A DNA stretch of 64,000 nucleotides from Burkholderiales bacterium 8X (lineage in GTDB: Bacteria; Pseudomonadota; Gammaproteobacteria; Burkholderiales; Burkholderiaceae_C), in the NCBI GenBank assembly GCA_902506565.1, contig LR732703.1, positions 4,554,863 to 4,618,862 of the forward strand. The letters run 5' to 3'. A program made the position numbers and the translations under genes. Positions 7,405 through 16,266 of this stretch are shown one piece after another; positions within the stretch are counted from its first letter, which is position 1; every line of letters starts with the position of its first letter. The notes below the pieces were generated by a model, which did no database searches, was not told the DNA's origin, and was given only the letters and a program-made list of their open reading frames with translations.

Positions 7405-9093
7405 TCAGACGCGGTTCAGATCGAAGCCGGCCTTTTCGCCGGTGCCATAGACCTTGAGCGCACCCTTTTCGCCGACGGCGTTGGGGCGGTTGAAGATCCA
7501 GTTCTGCCAGGCCGTGAGTCGGCCGAAGATGCGGGTCAGCATGTTTTCCTGGCTCGCGAAACGCAGGTTGGCCTCGAGGCCGGTGAGCGCGTCGGGCGAC
7601 ATGGCCGCACGCTCCTCGATCGCCATGCGGATCTCGTCGTCCCAGTCGATGTCGTCCGGCGCGGCGGTGACCAGGCCGAGCGCGAGCGCCTGGTCGGCAT
7701 CGAGCGGCTTGCCCGCGGCTGCCCGTGCGGCTTCGAGCGGTGCGCTTTCTTCGTAGAAGCGGCGCTGCAGGCGGCTCTGGTCGTTGACCATCGGGAAGAA
7801 GCCGAAGTTGAACTCGTCGAGCGCGATCTTCGGCGCCTTGTCGGCATCGTCGGGCAGCGCCAGCATGTAGGCGCGATCGGCGGCGAAGGCGACTTCGGCC
7901 AGCGTGCCGGCGAAGCACGAGCCCGGCTCGATCAGCGCGAACAGGCTGCGCGACGAGACGTCCAGCCGCGCCAGGGTGCGGCGCAGCGCGCCAATCGTCT
8001 CGCGCACCAGCCAATGGTCCTTGTGGGCGAGCATGGTGGCGTCGCTCGCGAGCACCGCCTGTGCGTCGCCTTCGGTCTTGAGCAGCCAGGTGCCGATGTT
8101 CAGCTCGTTGGTGCGCAGGTTGAGGATCGTGTCGTCGAGTTCGCGCGCCATCGCGAGCGGCCACCAGTCGACGCCGGCGGCTTCGATCGCGGCGATATCG
8201 CCCGGCTGGCTGCCGGTGGGCGCCTTGACGGTGATCGTCGCGGTGCGGCGGCTGCGGTCGATGTCGACCGCGACATGCCGGTAGCGCAGGCTGTCGGCGC
8301 CGTCTTCGCGCTCCAGGCGGGTCAGCACGACGCCCTTGGCGCCTTGCTCGGCGCCGGGCCGCAGGCTGGCCTTGGCCAGGTCGGCGGCGCGCTCCTGCAC
8401 GGCCGAGGCGAACTGCGCCGGCTTGGCGATCGCATCGACCAGCCGCCATTCGACCGCACGCTGTCCGCGCACGCCTTCGACGCTGGTGCAGAAGATGTCG
8501 GCCAGGTCATGGCGAACATGCCGCTTGTCGGTAACCCGGGTCAAGCCGCCGGTGCCGGGCAGCACGCCGAGCAGCGGCACCTCGGGCAGCGAGACCGAGG
8601 ACGAGCGGTCGTCGACCAGCACGATCTCGTCGCAGGCCAGCGCCAGCTCGTAGCCGCCGCCGGCGCAGGCGCCGTTGACTGCCGCCAGGAACTTGAGCCC
8701 CGAGTGCTTCGACGAGTCTTCCATGCCGTTGCGGGTCTCGTTGGTGAACTTGCAGAAGTTCACCTTCCAGGCGTGGCTCGATACGCCCAGCATGAAGATG
8801 TTGGCGCCCGAGCAGAAGATCCGGTCCTTGGCGCTGGTGACGATGACCGAGCGCACTTGCGGATGCTCGAAGCGGATGCGGTTCAACGCATCGTTGAGCT
8901 CGACGTCGACGCCGAGGTCGTAGCTGTTGAGCTTGAGCTTGTAGCCGGGGCGGATGCCGCCGTCTTCGGCGATGTCCAGCGACAACCGGGCGATCTCGCC
9001 CTCGACGCTGAGCTTCCAGTGCTTGTACTGGGTCGGGTCGGTGCGGTAGTCCACACGGTCGGGCGCCTTGATGGCTTCAGCGGTTTCGGTCAT
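7405..9093 (-). CDS. boxC: 2,3-epoxybenzoyl-CoA dihydrolase BoxC
   Basis: 562 residues from the ATG at 9093, which has AGGAG nine bases upstream; a longer frame exists but lacks a site. BoxC is a large crotonase-family enzyme that opens the epoxide ring hydrolytically, giving 3,4-dehydroadipyl-CoA semialdehyde and formate. The N-terminal crotonase half carries 'GACAGGGYELALACDEIVLV' and 'SLPEVPLLGVLPGTGGLTR'; the C-terminal half is a second, diverged crotonase-like region. First gene of the boxC-boxB-boxA-MaoC operon. The promoter region upstream carries five TGCA boxes. Confidence 0.95.
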   Translation of the reverse strand: MTETAEAIKAPDRVDYRTDPTQYKHWKLSVEGEIARLSLDIAEDGGIRPGYKLKLNSYDLGVDVELNDALNRIRFEHPQVRSVIVTSAKDRIFCSGANIFMLGVSSHAWKVNFCKFTNETRNGMEDSSKHSGLKFLAAVNGACAGGGYELALACDEIVLVDDRSSSVSLPEVPLLGVLPGTGGLTRVTDKRHVRHDLADIFCTSVEGVRGQRAVEWRLVDAIAKPAQFASAVQERAADLAKASLRPGAEQGAKGVVLTRLEREDGADSLRYRHVAVDIDRSRRTATITVKAPTGSQPGDIAAIEAAGVDWWPLAMARELDDTILNLRTNELNIGTWLLKTEGDAQAVLASDATMLAHKDHWLVRETIGALRRTLARLDVSSRSLFALIEPGSCFAGTLAEVAFAADRAYMLALPDDADKAPKIALDEFNFGFFPMVNDQSRLQRRFYEESAPLEAARAAAGKPLDADQALALGLVTAAPDDIDWDDEIRMAIEERAAMSPDALTGLEANLRFASQENMLTRIFGRLTAWQNWIFNRPNAVGEKGALKVYGTGEKAGFDLNRV

Positions 9094-9108
9094 CGGTCGT
9101 CTCCTGGG

Positions 9109-9174
9109 ATGATGCAAAGTGCATTCAGGTGCAGCGGGGACATGCATCATGCTGCATGTTTTCTCGCGAGTCAA
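9109..9174 (-). promoter_or_regulatory. boxC promoter with five TGCA operator boxes
   Basis: On the minus strand TTGACT (9174-9169), a 17-base spacer and CATGAT (9151-9146) form a good sigma-70 promoter for boxC. TGCA occurs at 9113, 9120, 9130, 9143 and 9153, five times in 44 bases, covering the -10 element and the start of the transcript. BzdR/BoxR repressors of benzoate clusters are known to bind TGCA repeats and to release DNA when benzoyl-CoA is present. Promoter and operator assignments here are inferred from that pattern. Confidence 0.65.
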
Positions 9175-9213
9175 GCCACAGGATGTAAGAACGGAAGAAC
9201 ATCGGCGCGGCCT

Positions 9214-10185
9214 TCAGGCGGGCTGACCGAAGGACTCGCGAACCGTGGAACGCAGCTTCTCGAAGCTCTGCGACAGCGTGCGACCCGAGGTATCGACGCT
9301 CAGGTCGGCCTTCGAATAGAAGGCGGCGCGGCCGCTCAGGATGCGGCGCAGGTCGTCCATCGCCTCGCGGCTGGCGGCCATCGGCCGGGTGTCGCCCTGC
9401 GCGGCGACGCGGCCCATGTGCTCCTCGGGCGCCGCCTGCAGCCAGACGGTGGTGCAATGGGTCAACAGCTCGTTGAAGGTGGCCGGGTCCGAAACGATGC
9501 CGCCCGGGGTCGCGATCACGCATTCGCTGTAGATCTGCACGGTTTCCTCGAGCGCCCGCCGTTCGTAGCGGCGATAGGCGTTGGTGCCGTACAGGTCGTG
9601 GATCTCGCGCACGCTGCAGCCCGCCACCTTCTCGATCTCGCGGCTGAGCTCGATGAAGGGCACCTCCAGGTCCTCGGCCAGCATCTGACCGAGCGTGGAT
9701 TTGCCCGCGCCGCGCAGGCCGACCAGCGCGATCCGACGCCCACGTGCCGGATCCTGCGAGGTGCTGCCCAGCATCTCGGAGAGCGCGAGGCGCGCCCGGC
9801 GGAGGTCGGCCTCGCCGCGGCGCTCCAGCAGCTCGCGAATCAGGAGCCATTCGGGCGAGCTGGTGGTCACGTCGCCGACCAGTTCCGCGAGCGAACATTG
9901 CAGTGCGGTCGCGACCTGCTGCAGGACCAGGATCGACGCATTGCCCATGCCGTATTCCAGGTTGGCCAGGTGGCGCTCCGAAACGTCCGCCGCCTTGGCG
10001 ACGGCCTTGCGCGTGAGGCCGCGCCGCGCACGCAGGTTGCGCACGCGTTCGCCCAAGGCGGCCAGGAGCGGGTTCTTCGGCTCGTCGCCTTCGACCGCGG
10101 CAGCGCCCGGGCTCGGGCCAGAGCCGGTATTCGGCGAGGCCTCGGCCTCGGGTGGCGCGACCAGCGCGCCGACTTGCTCGTTCAT
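9214..10185 (-). CDS. boxR: BoxR/BzdR-type benzoyl-CoA responsive repressor
   Basis: 323 residues. An Xre-type helix-turn-helix lies at about 44-103 ('LGERVRNLRARRGLTRKAVA'). After a linker comes a shikimate-kinase-like domain (about 150-310) with Walker A 'GLRGAGKST'. This architecture is specific to the BzdR/BoxR family, in which the kinase-like domain senses benzoyl-CoA and the HTH binds TGCA repeats. The N-terminal 35 residues are a variable Ala/Pro-rich tail. It lies upstream of boxC, separated by the TGCA-rich promoter, and divergent from the DUF4863-boxD-bcl operon, so it probably represses both and perhaps itself. Confidence 0.92.
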   Translation of the reverse strand: MNEQVGALVAPPEAEASPNTGSGPSPGAAAVEGDEPKNPLLAALGERVRNLRARRGLTRKAVAKAADVSERHLANLEYGMGNASILVLQQVATALQCSLAELVGDVTTSSPEWLLIRELLERRGEADLRRARLALSEMLGSTSQDPARGRRIALVGLRGAGKSTLGQMLAEDLEVPFIELSREIEKVAGCSVREIHDLYGTNAYRRYERRALEETVQIYSECVIATPGGIVSDPATFNELLTHCTTVWLQAAPEEHMGRVAAQGDTRPMAASREAMDDLRRILSGRAAFYSKADLSVDTSGRTLSQSFEKLRSTVRESFGQPA

Positions 10186-10345
10186 TGAAGATCCCTCGGT
10201 CCTGGCCGGCGGCTCAGGGTAAACACCAGATATGCACTATATTGCTTGACACTGTCGCGTCCGGTGCTATCGTTCATCCGCAAGCAAGATACTGCACATG
10301 CCGTCTTGCCGCAAGTTTCCTTTCACCGAAGGACCGGACCTCACG
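10186..10345. promoter_or_regulatory. Divergent promoter region between boxR and the ligase operon
   Basis: Plus strand: TTGACA (10246-10251), 16 bases, TATCGT (10268-10273) preceded by a TGC extended -10. Minus strand: a TATAGT (10241-10236) is a candidate -10 for boxR, with no good -35. TGCA boxes occur at 10233 (touching the boxR -10) and 10293 (just after the likely plus-strand start). This fits autoregulation of boxR and control of the DUF4863-boxD-bcl operon by BoxR. All inferred from motif positions. Confidence 0.55.
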
Positions 10346-10819
10346 ATGTCAAAAGAAAGCTTCCACGGACTGCTCGCCGGGCTGACCGCCGAAATTGCAG
10401 GGCGGCCGCTCGACGACCAGCTGGACCGCTGGCTCAACGAGCGGCACGGCCCCGGCAGCCCGACCTACGACGGCCTCAAGCAGGCCTGCATCGAGGGCGT
10501 GGCCGAGGGTTGGCTGTGCGACCGCGAAGGCGGCGGCATTCGCTACGGGCGAGTCTTCAAGGCAGACGACGCACTCCACCGTTTCTCGGTGGACGTGGTC
10601 GACATGAAGGACCTGGCCGGCCCGCACCATGCCCATCCAAATGGCGAAATTGACCTGATCATGCCGCTCGAGCCCGGTGCCACCTTCGACGGCCGCCCGG
10701 CCGGCTGGTGCGTCTACGGCGCCGGCACCGCGCACCATCCGACCGTGGCCGAGGGCCGGGCCTTGATCCTCTACCTGCTGCCCGAGGGGCAGATCCAATT
10801 CACCCGGGCCGCCGCATGA
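10346..10819 (+). CDS. DUF4863 family protein (hydroxylaminobenzoate lyase-like fold)
   Basis: 157 residues from the ATG at 10346. The family (DUF4863) includes the 4-hydroxylaminobenzoate lyase PnbB; the small beta-rich C-terminal part with 'GPHHAHPNGEIDLIMPL' and 'GAGTAHHPTVAEGRALILYLLP' looks cupin-like, with several His residues suited to metal binding. In box clusters this gene is a frequent companion with no established role. Here it is the first gene of the plus-strand operon, and its stop overlaps the boxD start by four bases (ATGA). There is no nitrobenzoate pathway gene nearby, so a lyase role on 4-hydroxylaminobenzoate is not implied. Confidence 0.8.
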   Translation: MSKESFHGLLAGLTAEIAGRPLDDQLDRWLNERHGPGSPTYDGLKQACIEGVAEGWLCDREGGGIRYGRVFKADDALHRFSVDVVDMKDLAGPHHAHPNGEIDLIMPLEPGATFDGRPAGWCVYGAGTAHHPTVAEGRALILYLLPEGQIQFTRAAA

Positions 10820-12366
10820 CCGAGCTTCTTCCCAACTACATGGCCGGCCGCTGGCAGGCGGGCAGCGGCGAAGGCACCGCCCTCCTCGATCCGGTGCTGG
10901 GCACCGAGCTCGTGCGGGTCGACTCGACCGGCCTCGACCTGGCAGAGGCCTTCCGCTTCGCGCGCAACTCGGCAGGCGCCGCCCTGCGCGCGCTCACCTA
11001 CCGCGAACGCGCGGCCTTGCTCGCCTCGGTGGTCAAGGTGCTGCAGGCGAATCGCGACGCGTACTACGACATCGCCACCGCGAACGCCGGCACCGTCAAG
11101 AACGATTCGGCGGTCGACATCGACGGCGCGATCTTCACGCTCGGCCAGTACGCCAGGTGGGGCGACGCGCTCGGCGACGTGCGGGCGCTGCGCGACGGCG
11201 ACGCGGTCAAGCTGGGCAAGGAGCCGGTCTTCATGTCGCAGCACCTGCAGGTGCCGACGCCGGGCCTCGCGTTGTTCATCAACGCCTTCAACTTCCCCTC
11301 GTGGGGCTTGTGGGAAAAGGCGGCGCCCGCCCTGCTCTCCGGCGTGCCGGTCGTCGTCAAGCCCGGCACCTCGACCGCGTGGCTCACGCAGCGCATGGTC
11401 AAGGACGTGGTCGATGCCGGCGTGCTGCCGGCCGGCGCGCTCTCGGTGATCTGCGGCAGCTCGAAGGGGCTGCTCGACGCGCTGGAGGGCTTCGACGTGC
11501 TGTCCTTCACCGGCTCGGCCGAGACCGGCGCCACCATTCGCTCGCATGCCGCGGTCACGCAGCGCTCGGTGCGCGTGAACATCGAGGCCGACAGCCTCAA
11601 CGCCGCCCTCCTGATGCCCGATGCCGCGGCCGATGGCGAATCCTTCGGCCAGCTGGTGCGCGAGGTGGTGCGCGAGATGACCGTCAAGTCGGGACAGAAA
11701 TGCACCGCGATCCGCCGCGTGCTGGTGCCGGAGGCGCTGTACGACAGCGCGGCCGAGGCGATCGGCGCCAAGCTTTCGAAGATCACCGTGGGCAACCCGC
11801 GCAACGAGGGCGTCCGCATGGGTTCGCTGGTGAGCCGCGCGCAGCTCGATGCGGTCAAGGCAGGCCTTGCCGCCCTGTCGGCGCATGCCGAGGTGCTGCA
11901 CGACGGCCGCTCGCAACCCTGGATCGATGCCGACCCTGCCGTGGCTGCGATCGCCGCGCCGGTGCTGCTCGGCGCGCGCGATGCCGACTCGGCGCACGGC
12001 GTACACGACATCGAGGTCTTCGGGCCGGTCGCCACCCTGCTGCCCTACAAGAACCTCGCGCATGCGCTGGCACTCGCCCATCGCGGACAGGGCTCGCTGG
12101 TGACTTCGCTCTATGGCGCCGACGCCGCGGCGCTCGGCCAGGCCGCGGTGCAGCTCGCGGCGAGCAACGGTCGGGTGCATGTCGTCACGCCGGATGTCGC
12201 GAATGCACAGACCGGCCACGGCAACGTGATGCCGATGTCGCTGCACGGCGGGCCGGGCCGTGCCGGCGGCGGCGCCGAACTGGGCGGCTTGCGCGCGCTC
12301 GACTTCTATCACCGCCGAAGCGCCGTGCAGGCCAGCCCGGCGGTGCTCGCGCAACTCGGCCTTTGA
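10816..12366 (+). CDS. boxD: 3,4-dehydroadipyl-CoA semialdehyde dehydrogenase
   Basis: 516 residues, aldehyde dehydrogenase superfamily. The NAD(P)-binding core has 'FNFPSWGLWEKAAPALLSG' and 'VLSFTGSAETG', and the catalytic cysteine is C296 in 'KSGQKCTAIRR'. In the box pathway this enzyme oxidises the semialdehyde released by BoxC to 3,4-dehydroadipyl-CoA using NADP+. The ATG at 10816 overlaps the previous stop. The symbol follows the name used for the Aromatoleum evansii enzyme; other strains call it boxZ or just aldH. Confidence 0.88.
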   Translation: MTELLPNYMAGRWQAGSGEGTALLDPVLGTELVRVDSTGLDLAEAFRFARNSAGAALRALTYRERAALLASVVKVLQANRDAYYDIATANAGTVKNDSAVDIDGAIFTLGQYARWGDALGDVRALRDGDAVKLGKEPVFMSQHLQVPTPGLALFINAFNFPSWGLWEKAAPALLSGVPVVVKPGTSTAWLTQRMVKDVVDAGVLPAGALSVICGSSKGLLDALEGFDVLSFTGSAETGATIRSHAAVTQRSVRVNIEADSLNAALLMPDAAADGESFGQLVREVVREMTVKSGQKCTAIRRVLVPEALYDSAAEAIGAKLSKITVGNPRNEGVRMGSLVSRAQLDAVKAGLAALSAHAEVLHDGRSQPWIDADPAVAAIAAPVLLGARDADSAHGVHDIEVFGPVATLLPYKNLAHALALAHRGQGSLVTSLYGADAAALGQAAVQLAASNGRVHVVTPDVANAQTGHGNVMPMSLHGGPGRAGGGAELGGLRALDFYHRRSAVQASPAVLAQLGL

Positions 12367-12386
12367 GCGTGCTTCGAGGAGACAAC

Positions 12387-13955
12387 ATGAGCCTTCCCAC
12401 CCAGTTCAATTTCGCCGAGCACCTGTTCGCCCTCAACCGCGGGCGCGCCGAGAAGGCCGCCTATGTCGACGATCGCGGCACGCTCGGCTACGGCGAACTC
12501 GAAGAACGCGCGCGCCGTCTGGCCGCCGCGCTGCTGGCAGCCGGCATACGGCGCGAAGACCGGGTGCTGCTCCTGATGCTCGACGGCACCGATTGGCCGG
12601 TGAGCTTCCTCGGCGGCCTGTACGCCGGCGTGGTGCCGGTGGCGGTGAACACGCTGCTCACCACCGACGACTACGCCTACATGCTGGAGCACAGCGGCGC
12701 GACCGCCGCGCTGGTCTCGGGCAGCTTGCTCGGCACCCTGCAAGAGGCGCGCTCGAAAGGCCCGAACTCGCTGCGCCACCTGATCGTGTCGCAGCCCGTG
12801 GGCGCCCTGCCAAACAACGCGCAGGACATCGAGGCGGCGATCGCCTCGCACGAAGCCCTGCCGCGCGCCGCGCTCACCACGCCGCAAGACCATGCCTTCT
12901 GGCTCTATTCGTCCGGCTCGACCGGCAAGCCCAAGGGCACGGTCCACACGCACGGCAATCCGTGGTGGACCGCCGAGCTCTACGGCAAGCCGGTACTGGG
13001 CCTCGCCGAAGACGATGTCTGTTTCTCGGCGGCCAAGCTCTACTTCGCGTACGGCCTCGGCAACGGCCTGACCTTTCCGCTCTCGGTCGGCGCCACCGTG
13101 CTGCTGATGGCCGAGCGCCCGACGCCCGATGCCACCTTCAAGCGCTGGACCGGCGGCGTGCAGGGCTGCAAGCCCACCGTGTTCTTCGGCGCGCCCACCG
13201 GCTTCGCCGGCATGCTGGCCTCGCCTACGCTGCCGAAGCGCGAAGACGTGGCGCTCCGGATGTGCTCCTCCGCCGGCGAAGCCTTGCCGGGCGAGATCGC
13301 GCAGCGCTTCAAGCAGCATTTCGGCGCAGAGATCATCGATGGCATCGGCTCGACCGAGATGCTGCACATCTTCATCTCGAACCGTCCGGGCGACATCCGC
13401 TACGGCACCACCGGCAAGCCGGTCGAGGGCTATGCGATCGAGCTGCGCGGCGAGGACGGCCAGCCGGTGGCGGACGGCGAGGTCGGCGACCTCTACATCA
13501 AGGGTCCGAGCAGCGCGCTCATGTACTGGGGCAATCCCGAGAAGAGCGCCGACACCTTCAAGGACGGCTGGACCAAGAGCGGCGACAAGTACTCGCGCGA
13601 CGCCGACGGCTACTACACCTACGCCGGCCGCAGCGACGACATGCTGAAGGTGAGCGGCATCTACGTCTCGCCCTTCGAGGTCGAGGCCACGTTGATGCAG
13701 CATCCGTCGGTGCTCGAGGCGGCGGTGATCGGCAAGGAGGACGCGGACGGCCTCACCAAGACCAAGGCCTACGTGGTGTGCAAGGCGGGCCAGTCGGTCG
13801 GCGAGGACGAGCTCAAGGGCTTCGTCAAGGAACGCCTGGCGCCCTACAAGTACCCGCGCTACATCGAGTTCGTGGACGAACTGCCGAAGACCGCGACCGG
13901 CAAGATCCAGCGCTTTCGGCTGCGCGAGCGCGAAAAGGCGCAGGCGCCCGCATGA
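12387..13955 (+). CDS. bclA: Benzoate-CoA ligase
   Basis: 522 residues, ANL adenylate-forming family. The phosphate-binding loop 'YSSGSTGKPKGTVHTHGNP' lies near residue 173; the A5 region is 'DGIGSTEMLHIFISN', the A8 hinge 'AGRSDDMLKVSGIYVSP' and the C-terminal catalytic Lys lies in 'LPKTATGKIQRFRLR'. The substrate-region sequence 'KLYFAYGLGNGLTFPLSVGA' is characteristic of benzoate-CoA ligases. It activates benzoate with ATP and CoA, feeding BoxAB. The ATG at 12387 has GAGGAG seven bases before it. Related substrates such as halobenzoates may also be accepted in this family. Confidence 0.93.
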   Translation: MSLPTQFNFAEHLFALNRGRAEKAAYVDDRGTLGYGELEERARRLAAALLAAGIRREDRVLLLMLDGTDWPVSFLGGLYAGVVPVAVNTLLTTDDYAYMLEHSGATAALVSGSLLGTLQEARSKGPNSLRHLIVSQPVGALPNNAQDIEAAIASHEALPRAALTTPQDHAFWLYSSGSTGKPKGTVHTHGNPWWTAELYGKPVLGLAEDDVCFSAAKLYFAYGLGNGLTFPLSVGATVLLMAERPTPDATFKRWTGGVQGCKPTVFFGAPTGFAGMLASPTLPKREDVALRMCSSAGEALPGEIAQRFKQHFGAEIIDGIGSTEMLHIFISNRPGDIRYGTTGKPVEGYAIELRGEDGQPVADGEVGDLYIKGPSSALMYWGNPEKSADTFKDGWTKSGDKYSRDADGYYTYAGRSDDMLKVSGIYVSPFEVEATLMQHPSVLEAAVIGKEDADGLTKTKAYVVCKAGQSVGEDELKGFVKERLAPYKYPRYIEFVDELPKTATGKIQRFRLREREKAQAPA

Positions 13956-14004
13956 GGCGCCCGGCTGCCGCACCGCGGCCGCGCGCCGGGACGGGGTCTT
14001 GCGC

Positions 14005-14820
14005 ATGACCCGCGACGCCGACGTGGCCATCGAGTTCGCCGACATCGACTGGCAAGGCCGGCCGGTGCGCATCGAATACCAGCGGATCGGGTTCTCGGCG
14101 CGCAGCAGCGCGCCGCTCGTGGTGTTCCTGCACGAAGGGCTCGGCTCGGTCGCGATGTGGAAGGACTTTCCTCGGCGGCTGTGCGATGCCGGCGGCTTTC
14201 GGGGCATCGTGTTTTCGCGCCCTGGATACGGCCGCTCGACCCCGCGCGCACCCGGTGAGAGCTGGACCATCGACTTCATGCATCGGCAGGCGTGGGAAGT
14301 GCTGCCGGCCTTCCTGGACGCGGTCGCCGCGGGCGAGAAGCCCTGGCTCTTCGGCCACAGCGACGGCGGCTCGATCGCGCTGTTGTTCGCTGCCCGCTTT
14401 CCCGAGCGGCTGGCCGGGCTGGTCGCGATGGCGCCGCACATCTTCGTCGAGGACGTCACGGTGGCCAACATCGAGGAGGCTCGCAAGGCCTACGAGAACG
14501 GCAACCTGGCCGAACGCCTCGGCCGCTATCACGACGATGTCGACTCGGCCTTCGGGGGCTGGAACCGCGCCTGGCTCGACCCGGTTTTTCGGGGCTGGAA
14601 CATCGAAGGCGAGATCGGCGATATCCGTTGCCCGGTGCTGGCCATCCAGGGCGTGGACGACGAGTACGGCACACTCGACCAAATCCGCGGCATTGCGCGA
14701 AAAGTGGCGCAAACCCGATTGTTCGAGATCCTCGACTGCGGGCATTCCCCGCATCGCGACCAGCCCGAAACGGCGATAGTGGCGACCATTTCATTCATCA
14801 ACTCCCAGGAGAAATCATGA
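14005..14820 (+). CDS. Alpha/beta hydrolase of the box operon
   Basis: 271 residues from the ATG at 14005 (a TTG two codons earlier is possible). The nucleophile elbow is 'GHSDGGS' with Ser119; the oxyanion region is 'FLHEGLGSVAMWKDFP'; the catalytic His is likely in 'DCGHSPHRDQPE' near the C-terminus, with Asp in 'GVDDEYG'. It is between the benzoate-CoA ligase and the ABC transporter genes and overlaps the next start by four bases. Candidate roles are hydrolysis of a lactone or thioester side product of the box pathway, or release of stalled CoA; the sequence does not decide. Confidence 0.85.
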   Translation: MTRDADVAIEFADIDWQGRPVRIEYQRIGFSARSSAPLVVFLHEGLGSVAMWKDFPRRLCDAGGFRGIVFSRPGYGRSTPRAPGESWTIDFMHRQAWEVLPAFLDAVAAGEKPWLFGHSDGGSIALLFAARFPERLAGLVAMAPHIFVEDVTVANIEEARKAYENGNLAERLGRYHDDVDSAFGGWNRAWLDPVFRGWNIEGEIGDIRCPVLAIQGVDDEYGTLDQIRGIARKVAQTRLFEILDCGHSPHRDQPETAIVATISFINSQEKS

Positions 14821-15986
14821 GCACCCGCATCGCACGCATCTCGCTGACCGCGCTCGCGCTGGCCTCGATCGCCAGCCTCGGCCACGCGCAGGCGCAGCCC
14901 AAGCTGAAGGTCGGCTTCATGCTGCCGTACAGCGGCACCTACACCGCGCTCGGCGTCGCGATCGAAAACGGCTTCAAGCTGCATGTCGAGGAAAAGGGCG
15001 GCAAGCTGGGCGGCCGCGAAATCGAGTACATCAAGGTCGACGACGAGTCCGATCCGGCCAAGGCGACCGACAACGTCAACAAGCTGATCAAGCGCGACAA
15101 CGTCGACGTGATCATCGGCACCGTGCATTCGGGCGTGGCGATGGCGATGGCCAAGGCCGCCAAGGAAAGCGGCACCGTGCTGATCGTGCCGAACGCCGGC
15201 GCCGATGCGGTGACCGGCCCGATGTGCGCACAGAACATCTTCCGCAGCTCGTTCTCGAACTGGCAGCCGGCCTACGCGATGGGCGAAGTCGCGGCCAAGG
15301 AAGGCAAGAAGACCGCGATGACCATCACCTGGAAGTACGCGGCCGGCGACGAGTCGGTCAACGGCTTCAAGGAAGGCTTCGAGAAGGGCGGCGGCAAGGT
15401 CACCAAGCAGCTCACCGTGCCGTTCCCGAATGTCGAGTTCCAGGCGCTCCTGACCGAGATCGCTGCCGCCAAGCCGGATGCGGTGTACTCGTTCTACGCG
15501 GGGGGCGGGGCGGTGAAGTTCGTCAAGGACTATGCGGCGGCCGGCCTCAACAAGACGATTCCGCTGTACGGCCCGGGCTTCCTGACCGACGGCACGCTCG
15601 ACGCGCAGGGCGATTCGGCCCAGGGCATGCTGACCACGCTGCACTACGCCGACGGCCTCAACACGCCGCGCGACAACGCGTTCCGCACGGCCTATGCCAA
15701 GGCCTTCAAGCTGCAGCCGGACGTGTACGCGGTGCAGGGCTACGACGCGGCTCAGATGCTGGCGATCGGCCTGACGGCCACCAAGGGCGACATCGGCAAG
15801 AAGGCGGAGTTCGCCGCCGCGATCGAGAAGGCGAAGATCGACAGCCCGCGCGGCACCTTCTCGGTCGGCAAGTCGCACAACCCGGTGCAGGACGTCTATC
15901 TGCGCAAGGTGGACGGCAAGGAGAACAAGGTGGTTGGCGTGGCGGTGAAGGGCTTGGCCGATCCTGCTCGTGGATGCAGGATGTAA
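14817..15986 (+). CDS. ABC transporter substrate-binding protein (aromatic acid uptake)
   Basis: 389 residues, LivJ/LivK-type periplasmic protein. A Sec signal peptide runs to about residue 26 ('...ASLGHAQA'). The mature protein begins 'QPKLKVGFMLPYSGTYTALG', the usual start of the two-lobed type I fold, and ends in a Cys/Arg tail common in this family. It overlaps the hydrolase stop (ATGA) and precedes livHMGF. Being in the same operon as benzoate-CoA ligase, it most likely binds benzoate or a related aromatic acid rather than leucine. That specificity is inferred from context. Confidence 0.9.
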   Translation: MSTRIARISLTALALASIASLGHAQAQPKLKVGFMLPYSGTYTALGVAIENGFKLHVEEKGGKLGGREIEYIKVDDESDPAKATDNVNKLIKRDNVDVIIGTVHSGVAMAMAKAAKESGTVLIVPNAGADAVTGPMCAQNIFRSSFSNWQPAYAMGEVAAKEGKKTAMTITWKYAAGDESVNGFKEGFEKGGGKVTKQLTVPFPNVEFQALLTEIAAAKPDAVYSFYAGGGAVKFVKDYAAAGLNKTIPLYGPGFLTDGTLDAQGDSAQGMLTTLHYADGLNTPRDNAFRTAYAKAFKLQPDVYAVQGYDAAQMLAIGLTATKGDIGKKAEFAAAIEKAKIDSPRGTFSVGKSHNPVQDVYLRKVDGKENKVVGVAVKGLADPARGCRM

Positions 15987-16203
15987 AGCTCGCCCCCAGG
16001 CTCGCGCACTTCGTGTCGCTCTCCACCCCCTACCGGGGGCAACCCCAGCGGCCCGGCTGAGCCGGTTCCGCGGGGTTCGCTGGTCAAAGCCGGCGCTTCG
16101 CGCGGCTTGAAGTGCTTCGGGTCGCTGGTTAACGCCAGCGCTTTCTGGGGTGCTTCGGGTCGCTGGTCAAAGGCGGCGCCTTGCGCTGTCTGTGGTGCTT
16201 CGG
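15987..16203. repeat. Intergenic repeat element with three imperfect units
   Basis: The 280-base gap before livH holds no gene. At 15987-16077 it contains two hairpin-forming stretches, CCCCC-tac-GGGGG near 16026 and CCGGCT-ga-GCCGG near 16054. From 16078 a unit starting CGCTGGT and ending GTGCTTCGG recurs at 16078, 16123 and 16161 with changes in between. The first part resembles a dispersed intergenic element I associate with Variovorax-type genomes. It may dampen read-through between the binding-protein gene and livH. Confidence 0.5.
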
Positions 16204-16266
16204 TTTAGCGGCTTTTTGCTGCTGGCGTGAATGCTGCATGTCTGCAGCTGACTATGAAGGGGTCTT

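Noticed and set aside
9125-9898. Alternative minus-strand frame within boxR
   Set aside because: Out-of-frame reading of boxR with Arg/Gly-rich product.
7366-10188. 940-codon plus-strand open frame across boxC and boxR
   Set aside because: It is the mirror of boxC and boxR, rich in Arg, Gly and Ala with no domain; box genes on the minus strand are certain.
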